Of a DNA stretch of 64,000 nucleotides, positions 17,348 through 26,895 are shown piece by piece. Numbering within the stretch: position 1 is the first letter of the stretch; every line of letters starts with the position of its first letter. Source of the DNA: Helicobacter bilis. GTDB taxonomy: Bacteria > Campylobacterota > Campylobacteria > Campylobacterales > Helicobacteraceae. Location: assembly GCF_001999985.1 (NCBI RefSeq), contig NZ_CP019645.1:1178001-1242000 (forward strand). Reading direction: 5' to 3'. The notes beneath the pieces were generated by a model, which saw only the letters and a program-made list of their open reading frames with translations, was not told the DNA's origin and made no database searches. A program made the translations under genes and the position numbers.

Positions 17348-17359
17348 AAAAAAAAAAAA
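17348..17359. repeat. A12 homopolymer in the promoter of the outer membrane protein gene
   Basis: Twelve A residues (T12 on the coding strand), ending nine bases upstream of a TACAAT candidate -10 element and about 73 bases before the start codon. The tract therefore occupies the -35 region. A similar T tract in the sabA promoter of H. pylori modulates expression through length changes. Confidence 0.75.
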
Positions 17360-17501
17360 CGATTTATGTAATATTTATAACTATTTTTTGTAAAAACTAT
17401 GATATTTTTACAAAATTACTCAAATCACGGAATCTTGTGTATAAATACATATTAGTCTTTTAATCATGCTTAAAATAAAGTTTAGTTAGCATATTTGCAA
17501 A

Positions 17502-18170
17502 TTAAGAAAATTTTACTGAAATATAATAGAGTATCATAACACTTGCACCGCTTAATACGCCATGCAAAATCGCCCCTAGAATGCTGCCTAGTATTTTGTT
17601 TGGCTTTAGGTTATAGAATCTACCTATTAAACTTGGCTTGTAATAATCATAAATTCGTATAAAAATGCAGCCAATAAAGGCTTCTAAGATATACATTTGC
17701 CATGTTGCAAAGACAAATAAACACGCACAAAAAAGGCTTATCATAAGCTGGATTATAGCAAAGTCGTGTGGTATGAGTGGTTTAGCTTGGTTTGTGTTTA
17801 TGGAATCTTGTGTGTTGCTGGATTCTTGTGTTAAGTTGGCATTATTTATAGGATTAGATTCTGTGTTATTTGTAGGGTTAAGATTAGAATCTATGTTTGG
17901 GTTAGAGTCCTTATGATTAATTTCTAAGTTTTTAGATGTTTCGCTACGCTCAACATGACAAGCTGTTTTAGAATCTAGATTTTGTTTAGATTCTAAATCT
18001 TGCATATTTTTATAAAGATATACTGCCAAAAAGAGACTAAGTAATAATGCGGTCTCTTTATTATGCAAAGTGATGGGATAAATAATAATAAAGCCCAAAA
18101 TATTTACAATGATTTTTTGCAATACTAAAGGCTTTATCTTATCAAAAATATAAAGATGAAATAATCTCAT
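17502..18170 (-). CDS. PgpA-like membrane protein, degenerate, with repeat insertion
   Basis: A 222-residue membrane protein. Its C-terminal half (FIRIYDYYKPSLIGRFYNL, then GSILGAILHGVLSG) aligns with the end of phosphatidylglycerophosphatase A (FRxFDxxKPxxI and GDDxxAG). Its place after ispDF, the HP1021-like regulator and sopT is where Campylobacter has pgpA. Yet the sites I expect are missing: the N-terminal APGT loop, the acidic IDE after the HD dipeptide (here HDFAIIQ), and the GDD motif (here ILGAILHG). Residues about 58-130 are a Ser/Asn-rich insertion including CHVERSETSK from the dispersed repeat. PgpA would dephosphorylate phosphatidylglycerophosphate for phospholipid synthesis. This copy may be inactive. 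Confidence 0.6.
   Translation of the reverse strand: MRLFHLYIFDKIKPLVLQKIIVNILGFIIIYPITLHNKETALLLSLFLAVYLYKNMQDLESKQNLDSKTACHVERSETSKNLEINHKDSNPNIDSNLNPTNNTESNPINNANLTQESSNTQDSINTNQAKPLIPHDFAIIQLMISLFCACLFVFATWQMYILEAFIGCIFIRIYDYYKPSLIGRFYNLKPNKILGSILGAILHGVLSGASVMILYYISVKFS
17934..17960 (-). repeat. REP-like element inside the pgpA-like gene
   Basis: The element TTTAGATGTTTCGCTACGCT plus CAACATGACA is embedded in frame and encodes CHVERSETSK. It is nearly identical to those at 28553-28580 and 62900-62929. Confidence 0.75.
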
Positions 18171-18195
18171 TGTATGCCTTATAAATGAAACAACA

Positions 18196-19383
18196 TTAAT
18201 TGAGTGAGGTTGTTTGATAAAGCTGCATAAGCTTTAGGTAAAACTCCTCTTCACCGCTATTTTGTATAATCCCGCTTGATGGTAAAATATCATAATACAA
18301 TCTATCTAAATCCTTGAATCTGTGTGGGAATAAAGATGAAAGCAATATTGCTGAAATCTGCCTTCTCACAAGCATAGCAGGGGGTAAAAGCCCTAGTCTA
18401 AAGAACTCGACAAAAGATTCTGCATTATAGTTAATATGATGATGATGTCCATGCGGACAAGTATGGATTGAGACAAGCGTTTTACACACATCACAATATA
18501 CATATTCTGGTAAAATCTCAACTTCTATATTCATACCGGTAAGAGAATCAAAGATAGAATGCACTTCATTATCTAAATAATACACAGATAAGCCGCGATT
18601 ATTCTCACCAACAAGCAGTTTATTGCAACCAAAATTCCTTGCTACAATGGCATTCATAATCATGCGATTCTGCCCTGCATACAGATAGGTATCATCATGC
18701 GGGATAATGATAACCCGCTCTTTCATAAGATAATTATCTATCAAAAATTCCATACATTTTAAACGCAAGTTATATTCTATTAAGTCGCTTTTATGTGGTT
18801 TGAGTAAGAATACGACTAATAGATCGCATTCTTCTAGGGCATCTCGCATGATTTTTTCATGGATTCTATGCAGGGGAGAAGCACTCATTACAATACCTGC
18901 GATATTTTTCGCACTCAGTGTAGCTATGCGTTGGGCTAGTCGTTTTTTGTGCTTTATAATGTCGTTATTTGTGAGTGTGTATTTACCGCTAACGCAAATT
19001 TCGCCTATCCTAGATTCTATATCTTGTATGCGTTTGGAGGCAAAATCACCACCCATTATCTTATTTATCCGCTCTTGCTTATTAATGCTAAACACAGAAT
19101 CTACGATAATGCTACCTGAAGTCTCGCCATCTGTTATAAGCTCGATTTTATCGCCCTTTTTTGCCTTTTGTAAGACTTCACTATTGCGTCTGCCACTAGG
19201 GCTTAAGAGAAAAGGGCAAGGATAGCTCTGGTCTTTATAGACACCGCTTGTATTGACTGCTTTCATCTGTGCTTCATTCATAAGCTCTGTTACAGGATAG
19301 AGTAAGCCCTCTTGTGCGAGATTTAGGACTGAAATCGCTTCTTTATCGATATAGAGTTGTTTATTTTTTTCTTGAGATGCCAT
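18196..19383 (-). CDS. sopT: Sulfate adenylyltransferase-like protein (SopT)
   Basis: A 395-residue cytoplasmic protein. The first 150 residues resemble the PUA-like domain of ATP sulfurylase. The catalytic part has nucleotidyltransferase features: SASPLHRIHEKIMRDALE near residue 170 corresponds to the RNPxHxxH region in altered form, and IIIPHDDTYLYAGQNRMIMN with GCNKLLVGENNRGLS follows. A zinc-ribbon-like CDVCKTLVSIHTCPHGHHHH lies near residue 305. Campylobacter has a homologue at the same place. Without cysG/APS-reductase partners here the physiological role is uncertain. The ATG overlaps the stop of the upstream regulator gene by 23 bases, so the genes form an operon. Confidence 0.82.
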   Translation of the reverse strand: MASQEKNKQLYIDKEAISVLNLAQEGLLYPVTELMNEAQMKAVNTSGVYKDQSYPCPFLLSPSGRRNSEVLQKAKKGDKIELITDGETSGSIIVDSVFSINKQERINKIMGGDFASKRIQDIESRIGEICVSGKYTLTNNDIIKHKKRLAQRIATLSAKNIAGIVMSASPLHRIHEKIMRDALEECDLLVVFLLKPHKSDLIEYNLRLKCMEFLIDNYLMKERVIIIPHDDTYLYAGQNRMIMNAIVARNFGCNKLLVGENNRGLSVYYLDNEVHSIFDSLTGMNIEVEILPEYVYCDVCKTLVSIHTCPHGHHHHINYNAESFVEFFRLGLLPPAMLVRRQISAILLSSLFPHRFKDLDRLYYDILPSSGIIQNSGEEEFYLKLMQLYQTTSLN

Positions 19384-20236
19384 ATTTCTTCCTTTTTTCC
19401 CATAAGCTTTTGCGGCTCATGCCAAGTTTTTTTGCTAACTCCACATCTGGATATCGCCCCTCAAATTTTGTAATCACAATCCTTTCATATTCTTTAATGG
19501 ATAGAATCTCACTGCCAATTTCAAGATTATTAGCCATATTTGTAATATCTACAATATGCGGAAAGGATACTAAATCATCAGAAATCATTGAGATAATAAG
19601 GCGATAGTTTGCCATTTTTTCCAAAAAATCTTTTTTTTCTTGCTTTTTTAGATTCTCACAATTTGTAATGTAATAGACTTTATTTTTTTGAAACTCATAA
19701 TCACTCCATGAGATACTCTTCAGGCTTATAAACTCAAACCTTAGCTTTCTCTCAATCGCATATTTCATCGCATAAATATCCGCACTTCTTTGCGAACTTG
19801 CTTTGATTAGAATCGGCGGATTGTATTGGGGCAGGGTTGGCGTTTGTAATTCATTTTGTATGAAAGTGAAGTAGTTTTTAAAGAATCTAATGTCTTCAGC
19901 AAGTTCTTTAAAGCCTTTGTAATGCTCGATTTTTCTTACTAACTCGTCCATTATAAAAGGCTTAATAATATAGTCTTTTGCTCCCATTTTAAGAGGCTTT
20001 GACACGGTATCATCGCTGACATAGGATACCATAAGAATGATTATGGCATCTTTATGTGTTTCAATAATGTCTCTATAATCTGCGGTGCTTGTAGAGAGTA
20101 GCACAATGTCATATCCCGTGCGATTTATTGCCTCTTCAAGTGAAGAAGTGATAAATGATACATGCCCACCATCTGCTAATTTACTTGCTATACTTTGGGC
20201 TAAATAGGTTTCACTCTCAATAATCAAAACATTCAT
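19361..20236 (-). CDS. HP1021-like atypical orphan response regulator
   Basis: A 291-residue DNA-binding protein with an N-terminal receiver-like domain (residues 1-115) and a C-terminal Fis-type helix-turn-helix (ELAKKLGMSRKSLWEKRKKY, residues about 268-287). The receiver keeps the KPF lysine region (YIIKPF), but the strand that should carry the phosphoacceptor Asp reads IVLLSTST, so phosphorylation is unlikely. This is the pattern of the HP1021 / Cj1608 family, which acts without phosphorylation and in H. pylori binds oriC and redox-responsive promoters. The position between ispDF and sopT matches Campylobacter. The start is an ATG (20236) with AAAAAAGGATATGT upstream. Confidence 0.82.
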   Translation of the reverse strand: MNVLIIESETYLAQSIASKLADGGHVSFITSSLEEAINRTGYDIVLLSTSTADYRDIIETHKDAIIILMVSYVSDDTVSKPLKMGAKDYIIKPFIMDELVRKIEHYKGFKELAEDIRFFKNYFTFIQNELQTPTLPQYNPPILIKASSQRSADIYAMKYAIERKLRFEFISLKSISWSDYEFQKNKVYYITNCENLKKQEKKDFLEKMANYRLIISMISDDLVSFPHIVDITNMANNLEIGSEILSIKEYERIVITKFEGRYPDVELAKKLGMSRKSLWEKRKKYGISRKK

Positions 20237-20380
20237 ACATATCCTTTTTTCAAAGTTTTAGGGATCTTTCTTAGCAATAAGATTCTTTTTGCTTAAAATT
20301 TCTTGTTATTTAGAATCTTTGTCATATAAAAATCTTTCTTGCATACTTTCCTTTCTTAAACTTTATTTAATTTCATGGGT

Positions 20381-21841
20381 TTAATATAGCTTCCTTGCTT
20401 TAAGTTGGGCTATGCTATTTACTAGCACGCCTTCTTTTCTTCCCACAAAGCCTAAGCCCTCTGCCGTGCTAGCCTTTATGCTGACACACATTTTTGGTAA
20501 GTAAAGAATATTAGCTAGGACTTCTTGCATTTGTGCTTTATAGGGCGAGATTCTAGGGGTTTGAGCTGTGATTGTAATATCAAGGTTAATGAGTTCTAAT
20601 CCAACGCTTAAGCAATAATCATAAACTTCTTTTAATAGAATTTTAGAATCTATGTTTTTAAACTCGTCCTTACTATCAGGGAAAAGCTCACCTATATCGC
20701 CATAGTTCATAGCCCCAAGTATAGAATCTATAATCGCATGTATAGCCACATCGCCATCGCTATGGGCTTTGAAACCCATGCTAGATTCTATCTTTACCCC
20801 GCACAGATACATATCTTTAGAATCTATAAAGCCATGTATATCGCTACCATAGCCTATGAGAGTGTCGCTTTTATTATGTGCGTTTGCGTGATATAGCTTT
20901 TTTAATAAATGCAAGTCATCATGGTATGTAAGCTTTGTCATGTCTTTACTGCCGATAACAAAGCCAAGCTTAGAATCTTTAAGTGAGAGTATTGCACTGC
21001 TTTCATCGCTAAAATCAATTTCTTTTGCAAAAGATTCTAGAATCTTTTGTGTTTTTGTGATTTGAGGCGTTTGGATAAGCTTTAGTTTCTCTCTCTCTAT
21101 TGCTTTATGTGTGTTATTTGTAGAATCATACATGAGTGTTGTATCACTCACTTGCAAATACGGCACAATGCAGTCAAAATCTTCATTCATAAATAAAGAT
21201 AACATATCATGCAATACATGCCTTTTTGTATCAAATCTCGCACAATCATTGACAATTATATGCGTGCTTTCTACATGTTGCAGGGCATTTTTTAGAGATT
21301 GAAAGCGAGTGTTACCACCGCAAACTATTTCAAGCGGGATTTTATACTCTTTATGATTGATATGAAAATACAGGGTATTTGATATGAGTTTTTTCATATA
21401 AAATATATCTTTTTTAGAAGCTGTGATGATTATCTTTTGTAAAGGTGTTTGTGTGTAATGCGTTTGAGAATCTTGGATTAGATTCTGTGTATCAGCGGTT
21501 ATTGACTTGTTTGGATTAGATTTGCTATTTTTATTGTTACATTTTGTGTCATTTTCGTTTTTATAAGTATTTGTATATCTTGTATTTTTCTCTTGCTGTA
21601 ATATGTTAAGTGTCTCTAAGATTTGTGAAGCAAGATCATGTGTTACAAAATACCACAAAGGCGTAGCCCCAAGCCTTAGCCATTGTTTCTTTGTAGATGG
21701 TTTATTGCTAGATTCTATATTTTCATTATGAAATGTGTGATTAAAGTGTGTATTTGCATGTAATGTGCCTTTTGCCCTGCTACTGCAAAATCGCACAGAA
21801 TCTCCAGCTGCCATGATAATAAGCGTTATATCCTTCATCAT
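20381..21841 (-). CDS. ispDF: Bifunctional MEP cytidylyltransferase / MECDP synthase
   Basis: A 486-residue fusion for two steps of the methylerythritol phosphate isoprenoid pathway in the cytoplasm. The IspD part begins TLIIMAAGDSVRF, then KKQWLRLG and, around residues 195-260, the VNDCARFDT and QTPQITKTQKIL motifs. The IspF part (from about residue 330) has GYGSDIHGF, KAHSDGDVAIHAIIDSILG, DIGELFPD and STAEGLGFVGRKEG, including the metal-binding Asp/His. Epsilonproteobacteria usually have about 370-410 residues. The excess is in two hydrophilic stretches: about residues 22-50, between the nucleotide loop and KKQW, and about 80-135. These look like the low-complexity insertions of neighbouring genes. 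Confidence 0.93.
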   Translation of the reverse strand: MMKDITLIIMAAGDSVRFCSSRAKGTLHANTHFNHTFHNENIESSNKPSTKKQWLRLGATPLWYFVTHDLASQILETLNILQQEKNTRYTNTYKNENDTKCNNKNSKSNPNKSITADTQNLIQDSQTHYTQTPLQKIIITASKKDIFYMKKLISNTLYFHINHKEYKIPLEIVCGGNTRFQSLKNALQHVESTHIIVNDCARFDTKRHVLHDMLSLFMNEDFDCIVPYLQVSDTTLMYDSTNNTHKAIEREKLKLIQTPQITKTQKILESFAKEIDFSDESSAILSLKDSKLGFVIGSKDMTKLTYHDDLHLLKKLYHANAHNKSDTLIGYGSDIHGFIDSKDMYLCGVKIESSMGFKAHSDGDVAIHAIIDSILGAMNYGDIGELFPDSKDEFKNIDSKILLKEVYDYCLSVGLELINLDITITAQTPRISPYKAQMQEVLANILYLPKMCVSIKASTAEGLGFVGRKEGVLVNSIAQLKARKLY

Positions 21842-22103
21842 TTTTCCTTAAAAAAATAAACACTTTATAAAACTTCACTCACATGCTAATAACTTTACTT
21901 AATGTTACCATATCTCATTTTCCAGTGCGATATGATACAAAAAACATTTATCATTATATAATAAATCTGTAAAGTTTGTTACCATTTTATACAAAAACTC
22001 TATTTTATCGTTACTAGATTCAAAATTATATTGGGATATAGATAAAATCACACAAGTTTGCATTACACTTAGACTGAAATTACTCTATTTATAAAGGATT
22101 TGC

Positions 22104-23465
22104 ATGAGTGAGAATTTACGAAATACATGGATAGAAAAAAGGGCAAATGATAAAATCAGGACACAGCTTTATTACGCAAAAAGGGGCATTATCACAGAAG
22201 AAATGCGATATGTTGCAAATGTTGAGAATCTTAGCCCAGAACTCATTAGAAAAGAAGTCGCAAGAGGTAGGCTTATAATCCCTGCAAATATCAATCATAA
22301 GAATCTAGAGCCTATGGGTATAGGTGTAGCTTTAAAAACAAAAATTAACTCAAACATTGGATCATCTCAAATCGTAGAAGACATTGATGAAGAGGTAACA
22401 AAGCTTAAGACTTCAATCAAGTATGGTGCAGACACTGTTATGGATCTATCCACAGGTGGCGATTTAGACAAGATTAGAGAGGCTATTATACAGGCATCAA
22501 GTGTGCCTATTGGCACTGTGCCTATGTATCAGATTCTACATGATGTGAAAAATGATGTGTTAAAACTAGATATTGAAACTATGCTAAGTGTATTACGAAA
22601 ACAAGCAAAGCAAGGGGTAAGCTACTTTACTATACATTGTGGCTTTTTACTCGCACACATGCCAGCAGTTTCAAAACGCAAAATGGGTATAGTCTCTCGT
22701 GGTGGTAGCCTTATGGCAAGTTGGATGTTACATTATCACAAAGAGAATCCTTTTTATGAATATTTTGATGAGATTCTAAAAATCTGTCAAGAATATGATG
22801 TGTCTTTATCTCTAGGCGACTCTTTACGCCCGGGTTGTTTAGCTGATGCGAGTGATGAGGCACAATTTGCCGAGTTAAAGGTATTGGGCGAACTTGCAAA
22901 AAGAGCGTATGAAGCCGATGTGCAAGTCATGATTGAGGGTCCCGGTCATGTCCCGCTTAATCAAATAGAGCGAAATGTAGAATTGCAAAAAGAGTATTGC
23001 AATGAAGCACCATTTTATGTATTAGGACCGCTTGTTACAGATATTGCCGCAGGATATGATCATATCGCAAGTGCCATTGGTGCGTGTGTAGCCGCATGGA
23101 AAGGTGTGGCAATGCTATGCTATGTAACGCCAAAAGAGCATTTAGGGTTACCAAACGCAAATGATGTGAGAGAGGGCATTATCGCTTATAAAATCGCCGC
23201 ACACGCAGCAGATATCGCAAGAGGGAGAGTTGGTGCAAGAGATAGAGATGATGCGATGAGTGATGCAAGATATAGCTTTGATTGGAATAGACAATTTGAA
23301 CTCGCCCTAGATGGCGACAGAGCGCAAGAATACCACGATGAAGCCCTGCCACAAGAAGTCTTTAAAGACGCTGAATTTTGCTCAATGTGTGGTCCAAAAT
23401 TTTGTAGCTATAAAATCACACAAGATATTTTCAAAAACTATAAAGAAGAGAAATTGCCACAATAA
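22104..23465 (+). CDS. thiC: Phosphomethylpyrimidine synthase ThiC
   Basis: A 453-residue radical SAM enzyme converting aminoimidazole ribotide to hydroxymethylpyrimidine phosphate for thiamine. Visible hallmarks are [15 protein letters not shown] near residue 112, [18 protein letters not shown] near residue 310, and the C-terminal CSMCGPKFC cluster (CxxCx4C) that binds the 4Fe-4S centre. Length fits the short bacterial form that lacks the long N-terminal domain. AAAGGA precedes the ATG. I looked for a TPP riboswitch in the 260 bases upstream and saw none of its conserved core. Confidence 0.95.
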   Translation: MSENLRNTWIEKRANDKIRTQLYYAKRGIITEEMRYVANVENLSPELIRKEVARGRLIIPANINHKNLEPMGIGVALKTKINSNIGSSQIVEDIDEEVTKLKTSIKYGADTVMDLSTGGDLDKIREAIIQASSVPIGTVPMYQILHDVKNDVLKLDIETMLSVLRKQAKQGVSYFTIHCGFLLAHMPAVSKRKMGIVSRGGSLMASWMLHYHKENPFYEYFDEILKICQEYDVSLSLGDSLRPGCLADASDEAQFAELKVLGELAKRAYEADVQVMIEGPGHVPLNQIERNVELQKEYCNEAPFYVLGPLVTDIAAGYDHIASAIGACVAAWKGVAMLCYVTPKEHLGLPNANDVREGIIAYKIAAHAADIARGRVGARDRDDAMSDARYSFDWNRQFELALDGDRAQEYHDEALPQEVFKDAEFCSMCGPKFCSYKITQDIFKNYKEEKLPQ

Positions 23466-23550
23466 TGGCTTTTAGAATCTTTATGTTACTCACATTATCC
23501 ATTTTTAAAGCTAGATTCTAGCTTTATTATCTCAATTTAAAAGGGCGGAT

Positions 23551-24138
23551 ATGTTACTAAAAAGTGCGTTTATAGGTTTTCTCTCACTTTCTACTTTATA
23601 TGCAGATACACTAAAAGAATGTAAAAATGAAGCGGATAGAATAAGCGGTTGTGTAGAGAAAATTTATCATTCAAATGGGCGTCTTTGGATGGAAAAGCCA
23701 TATAAAAATGGTAAAAAAGAGGGTGTAGAGAGATTGTATCATGGCGATATGAGTATTTTTGTCGAAATGCCATTTAAAAACGACAAGCCAGAAGGAATAA
23801 GAAGGTGGTATTATGAGAATGGCAATATAGGGGGAGAAGCGATATATAAAAATGGTAAGCAAGACGGCGTTATAAAAATGTATGATGAAGGTGGAAACTT
23901 GCAAGCAGAAGTATCAGCTTTAAATTTTATATTGCATGGAGATACGAAACTCTACACAGAAGATAAAAAGCTTTTTGCCATAATCACAAAGCGATATGGC
24001 GAGACTATATTCAGCAAATGTCTTAATGGCAAAGTCTTAACAGACAAAGAATTAAGCAAGAATGATATATTCAAAAACCCTGAAAAGACAATTAACTATT
24101 TACAAGAAATATGCCTTAAAGAGAGTGATTCTAGGTAG
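23551..24138 (+). CDS. Secreted MORN-type / YwqK-like repeat protein
   Basis: A 195-residue protein with a signal peptide (FIGFLSLSTLYA/D) then KECKNEADRISGCVEKIY and about four repeats of the pattern NGxxxxxxxYKNGKxxGxxxxYxxx (for example YYENGNIGGEAIYKNGKQDG), the MORN / YwqK antitoxin-like repeat of about 22 residues. The pair of cysteines after the signal recurs in a related broken gene at 62293-62746 (KECQSKEDKKSECVEKVY), so they are paralogues. Such proteins are periplasmic or surface scaffolds. The antitoxin label on this family is not supported by any toxin gene here. Confidence 0.75.
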   Translation: MLLKSAFIGFLSLSTLYADTLKECKNEADRISGCVEKIYHSNGRLWMEKPYKNGKKEGVERLYHGDMSIFVEMPFKNDKPEGIRRWYYENGNIGGEAIYKNGKQDGVIKMYDEGGNLQAEVSALNFILHGDTKLYTEDKKLFAIITKRYGETIFSKCLNGKVLTDKELSKNDIFKNPEKTINYLQEICLKESDSR

Positions 24139-24249
24139 TGTATGATTTATAGCTATTCACAACATATTTGCTAGCTTCTATTTTTAGTTTTTATTTTTGG
24201 AATCTATTTTATATGAGTTGATGTGGGACTAGAGATTCTAAAAGCAACT

Positions 24250-24345
24250 TTGTCGTATTGAGTGTTAGCACAAATATCTAACAGGGATTCCAGAAAAGAT
24301 ATGTCACCTTTTTCAGAGACTCAATATGGCAACAAAACAAACTTT
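24250..24345. repeat. REP-like elements in inverted pair
   Basis: TTGTCGTATTGAGTGTTAGC...AAATATCT at about 24250-24280 is followed by an inverted, diverged copy (AGATATGT...ACTCAATATGGCAA) at about 24297-24336. The two arms could fold together. The 302-base gap between the MORN protein gene and the tolC-like gene contains nothing else recognisable. Confidence 0.6.
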
Positions 24346-24440
24346 AGATTCTATTTCATTTATGTGAGTTTAAATTGTGCTGCAGGGCATGAATACTAGA
24401 ATTTAACTTCTAGTCTAAAGCAAAGTTTGCATAGCATTGC

Positions 24441-25811
24441 CTATTGGATATACTGCTCTAGCTCTTGTCCGCTATAAAAGATATAGTTTGCTTTTTGAAT
24501 CTCATAGTTATTCAAAGCTTGAATGAAAGTAGATTCTGCATCATATTTTGTGCTTAAAGCCTGTAAGTATTCTGTAAAAGTAACTAGGTTTGCATCATAT
24601 CGCTTTTTCATGTTGTCATAAGAGAGATTTGCGGATATAAGACTTGCTTTTGCGCTTTTTATTTGATTTTGTGCGACTTCAATGGCTTTTCTGTATAGCT
24701 CTTCATCTTTTTTTTGCTCATTTTTTTTGTAAGCAAGATTCTTTTCTGTTGCAAGTTGGGCTAGGCGAAATGACTGCTTTTGCATACTCTGCCCTATCTT
24801 TGCAAATAAGCCATAACTCACCACAACGCTAAATGTATTTTGATGGTCAGCATACGACATAAGAAAGCTTGGCGGTAAAGTCCCGCTGTTTATTAGCCCT
24901 TTTGCAAAGTCTGGAATCTGAATATTGTAAGTATAGCTATCTTGGATATTTAGCACAGGAAAATAATGTAATTGCTTATTTAAATATTTTTGTGCTTGCA
25001 CTTGATATTCAAGCGATTTAATATCATCTCTATCTTGGAGTTTGAAGCTAGGGGATTCTATCTGCACGCGTTTTAGAGATTCTATCTTTGTGTTTGTGAG
25101 ATACTCTAACATGAGTTTGCTTTGCTCTAAGGCAAGCTTTGCATCATCGATTTGATATTGTGTTAATGCTGCTTGTGATTTGAGTGATTCTAAATCGGCG
25201 ATGGTTTTTAAGCCTTGATTATAAAGCTTTTGCACTCTATCTACATCGGAGTTTATTTGCTCTAGCTTTTGCTCTAGCGTTAAAAGCTTTGATTCATTGC
25301 TAAAATAAGTATAGTATTGTTGCACAACTTGCAGATAAATGCTCTGTTTTGTGTATTTGCTATCATAGCTTGCTTTTGTTGCAGTTGCACCCTTTTCTCT
25401 AATGGCATTATAATCAGCATAATCAAGCTTCATGTTAAACGCAAGTTGTGCATTTTGCGTGGTGTAGCTCATTGGCACACTCGCACTTGAATGATTGAAG
25501 TTGTATTTTGCATCAAGCGTTGGGATTAATGCCATGATTTGCACTAAATGGTCTTTATCGGCTTGTCTAGCAAGTAAGTCTTGGGCTTGCAGGGCATAGT
25601 TATTATTTGCACTATTGAGTAGTTCCTTAAGGCTTAATCCACCAGAATCATTGCGTAAAACATTCTCTAAACGCAAGGTGATTTCATTTTCTTGCATATT
25701 GTTTTGTAATGTTGTATTTTGTGGTGTTGCGGTAAATGTGCTATTACTTATAGGTTCTGCGTGCATACATGCAAATATGCAGCAGATACTCATTGCGATT
25801 TTTCTAATCAC
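24441..25811 (-). CDS. TolC-family outer membrane efflux protein
   Basis: A 456-residue protein beginning at a GTG (25811) with AAAGGAG upstream and a short signal peptide (SICCIFACMHA/EP). The body is mostly helical with the duplicated TolC pattern: VQQYYTYFSNESKLLTLEQK and VQKLYNQGLKTIADLESLKS in the first half, LSYDNMKKRYDANLVTFTEY in the second. It forms trimeric channels through the outer membrane for drug efflux or type I secretion. No inner-membrane pump or membrane-fusion gene is beside it, so its partner is encoded elsewhere. Confidence 0.88.
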   Translation of the reverse strand: MIRKIAMSICCIFACMHAEPISNSTFTATPQNTTLQNNMQENEITLRLENVLRNDSGGLSLKELLNSANNNYALQAQDLLARQADKDHLVQIMALIPTLDAKYNFNHSSASVPMSYTTQNAQLAFNMKLDYADYNAIREKGATATKASYDSKYTKQSIYLQVVQQYYTYFSNESKLLTLEQKLEQINSDVDRVQKLYNQGLKTIADLESLKSQAALTQYQIDDAKLALEQSKLMLEYLTNTKIESLKRVQIESPSFKLQDRDDIKSLEYQVQAQKYLNKQLHYFPVLNIQDSYTYNIQIPDFAKGLINSGTLPPSFLMSYADHQNTFSVVVSYGLFAKIGQSMQKQSFRLAQLATEKNLAYKKNEQKKDEELYRKAIEVAQNQIKSAKASLISANLSYDNMKKRYDANLVTFTEYLQALSTKYDAESTFIQALNNYEIQKANYIFYSGQELEQYIQ

Positions 25812-26054
25812 ACAAACTCCTTTAAAATTATTTGCATACGCAATTAAAGTTGATATTTTATTCTCTCAAGGTAAATAAAATTTATTATACATTTGTATTT
25901 TAAGCATAGTAACACAAAGCTATGTGGGTTCTGTGCAAACTAAATGACTTATTACACACAGAAGGTCGGTATATATCCACTCTTAAATGTATGTTATTTG
26001 GTAAAATTTATATTTGCACATTGTAGATAAATATACAATTTGCAAATAATTTGC

Positions 26055-26060
26055 TATAAT
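26055..26060 (+). promoter_or_regulatory. Predicted -10 element of the ssrA promoter
   Basis: TATAAT with TTGC immediately upstream, 17 bases before the 5' end of the tmRNA. T-rich sequence lies upstream. Confidence 0.65.
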
Positions 26061-26077
26061 TTCAGGCTATGTGATTT

Positions 26078-26444
26078 GGGGCTGTTTTGGCTTTCGACGG
26101 AAGTTTTATAGCAGTTTAAGCATACCAGCTGATACCTGTAACTATCAACAAACAATAAACGCAAACAACGCGAATTACGCTCCAGCTTACGCAAAAGTAG
26201 CGTAAGTTTAATCTCCTTTTGGAGCCAGATTCTTCTGTCTTTATCGGGAGATTTTAGAATCTGTCATCAATCCGATTGCTTGAGTGTTTTTGCCTAGTGA
26301 TACTCAAAAAGATTATAGGCTTTGATACATTCCATTTTGCATGTTTTAAGGGGTGTGTTAAGATAACAAAACATTGCTAAGTATGTAGAAATCTCTGTAG
26401 GATAGGATTTTCGGACTGGGGTTCAATTCCCCACAGCTCCACCA
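26078..26444 (+). ncRNA. ssrA: Transfer-messenger RNA
   Basis: The ends form the alanyl acceptor stem: GGGGCTG at the 5' end pairs with CAGCTCC before ACCA at the 3' end. The conserved TTTGGCTTTCGACGG follows the 5' stem, and a T-loop GGTTCAATTCC precedes the 3' end. The internal reading frame gives the tag (A)NNANYAPAYAKVA followed by TAA (about 26162-26204), similar to tags of other Helicobacter and Campylobacter. With SmpB it rescues stalled ribosomes and marks the nascent peptide for proteolysis. Length about 367 bases. Confidence 0.93.
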
Positions 26445-26547
26445 TTATATTTTTATCACATAGTTTTTGTTTTCATTGAGCAATAAGAATAATTAGATTT
26501 ATCTGTCTATATCATCTCATCTTTTTTAAAATAAATCATTTTAGATT

Positions 26548-26895
26548 CTATCGCTTCAACGCAGTAAGTAAATCTTGCCATTCTTGCATGATGACTTCTT
26601 TACTAAATCTCTCTTTTGCTAGAATAAGGCTTTGCCTACCCATTTCTAATCGCATGGCTTCATTACTTAGAAGTTCTCTCATCGCTTCGCATAAAAGATT
26701 CTCATCTCCATCTGGCACAAGGATTCCATTTTTATGATAGGCTACACCATTTTTTATCTCTGGATTTGGAGCAAAGCAATCTCTAATCGTGCCTATATCA
26801 TAAGCCACAATAGGTAGTCCATAGCTCATTGCTTCTATTAAAGCCATAGGTAAGCCCTCAAAATAGCTTGTCATCGCATAAATATCGCCTTGCAA
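26548..26895 (-). pseudogene. Glycosyltransferase family 4, C-terminal part (out of frame)
   Basis: The frame encodes YAMTSYFEGLPMALIEAMSY then GLPIVAYDIGTIRDCF, the nucleotide-sugar-binding end of a GT-B glycosyltransferase including the conserved Glu region (EGLPMALIEA). It lacks its own start. The codons upstream (NIESVYLQGDIY) continue the preceding frame's protein, and the related neighbour at 27779-29335 shows the intact order. A single extra A in the AAA run at about 26920 would account for the break. Confidence 0.7.

Noticed and set aside
21842-22103. Possible TPP riboswitch before thiC
   Set aside because: I looked for the conserved THI-box core (CUGAGA and the following ACCUGA region) and did not see it. 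The region is plain AT-rich sequence.
23551-24138. Toxin-antitoxin system
   Set aside because: The repeat family is sometimes named YwqK antitoxin, but there is a signal peptide and no partner toxin gene, so a toxin-antitoxin call is not supported.
24250-24345. CRISPR array or IS element ends
   Set aside because: The repeats are two diverged inverted elements, not evenly spaced direct repeats, and no transposase or cas gene is near.
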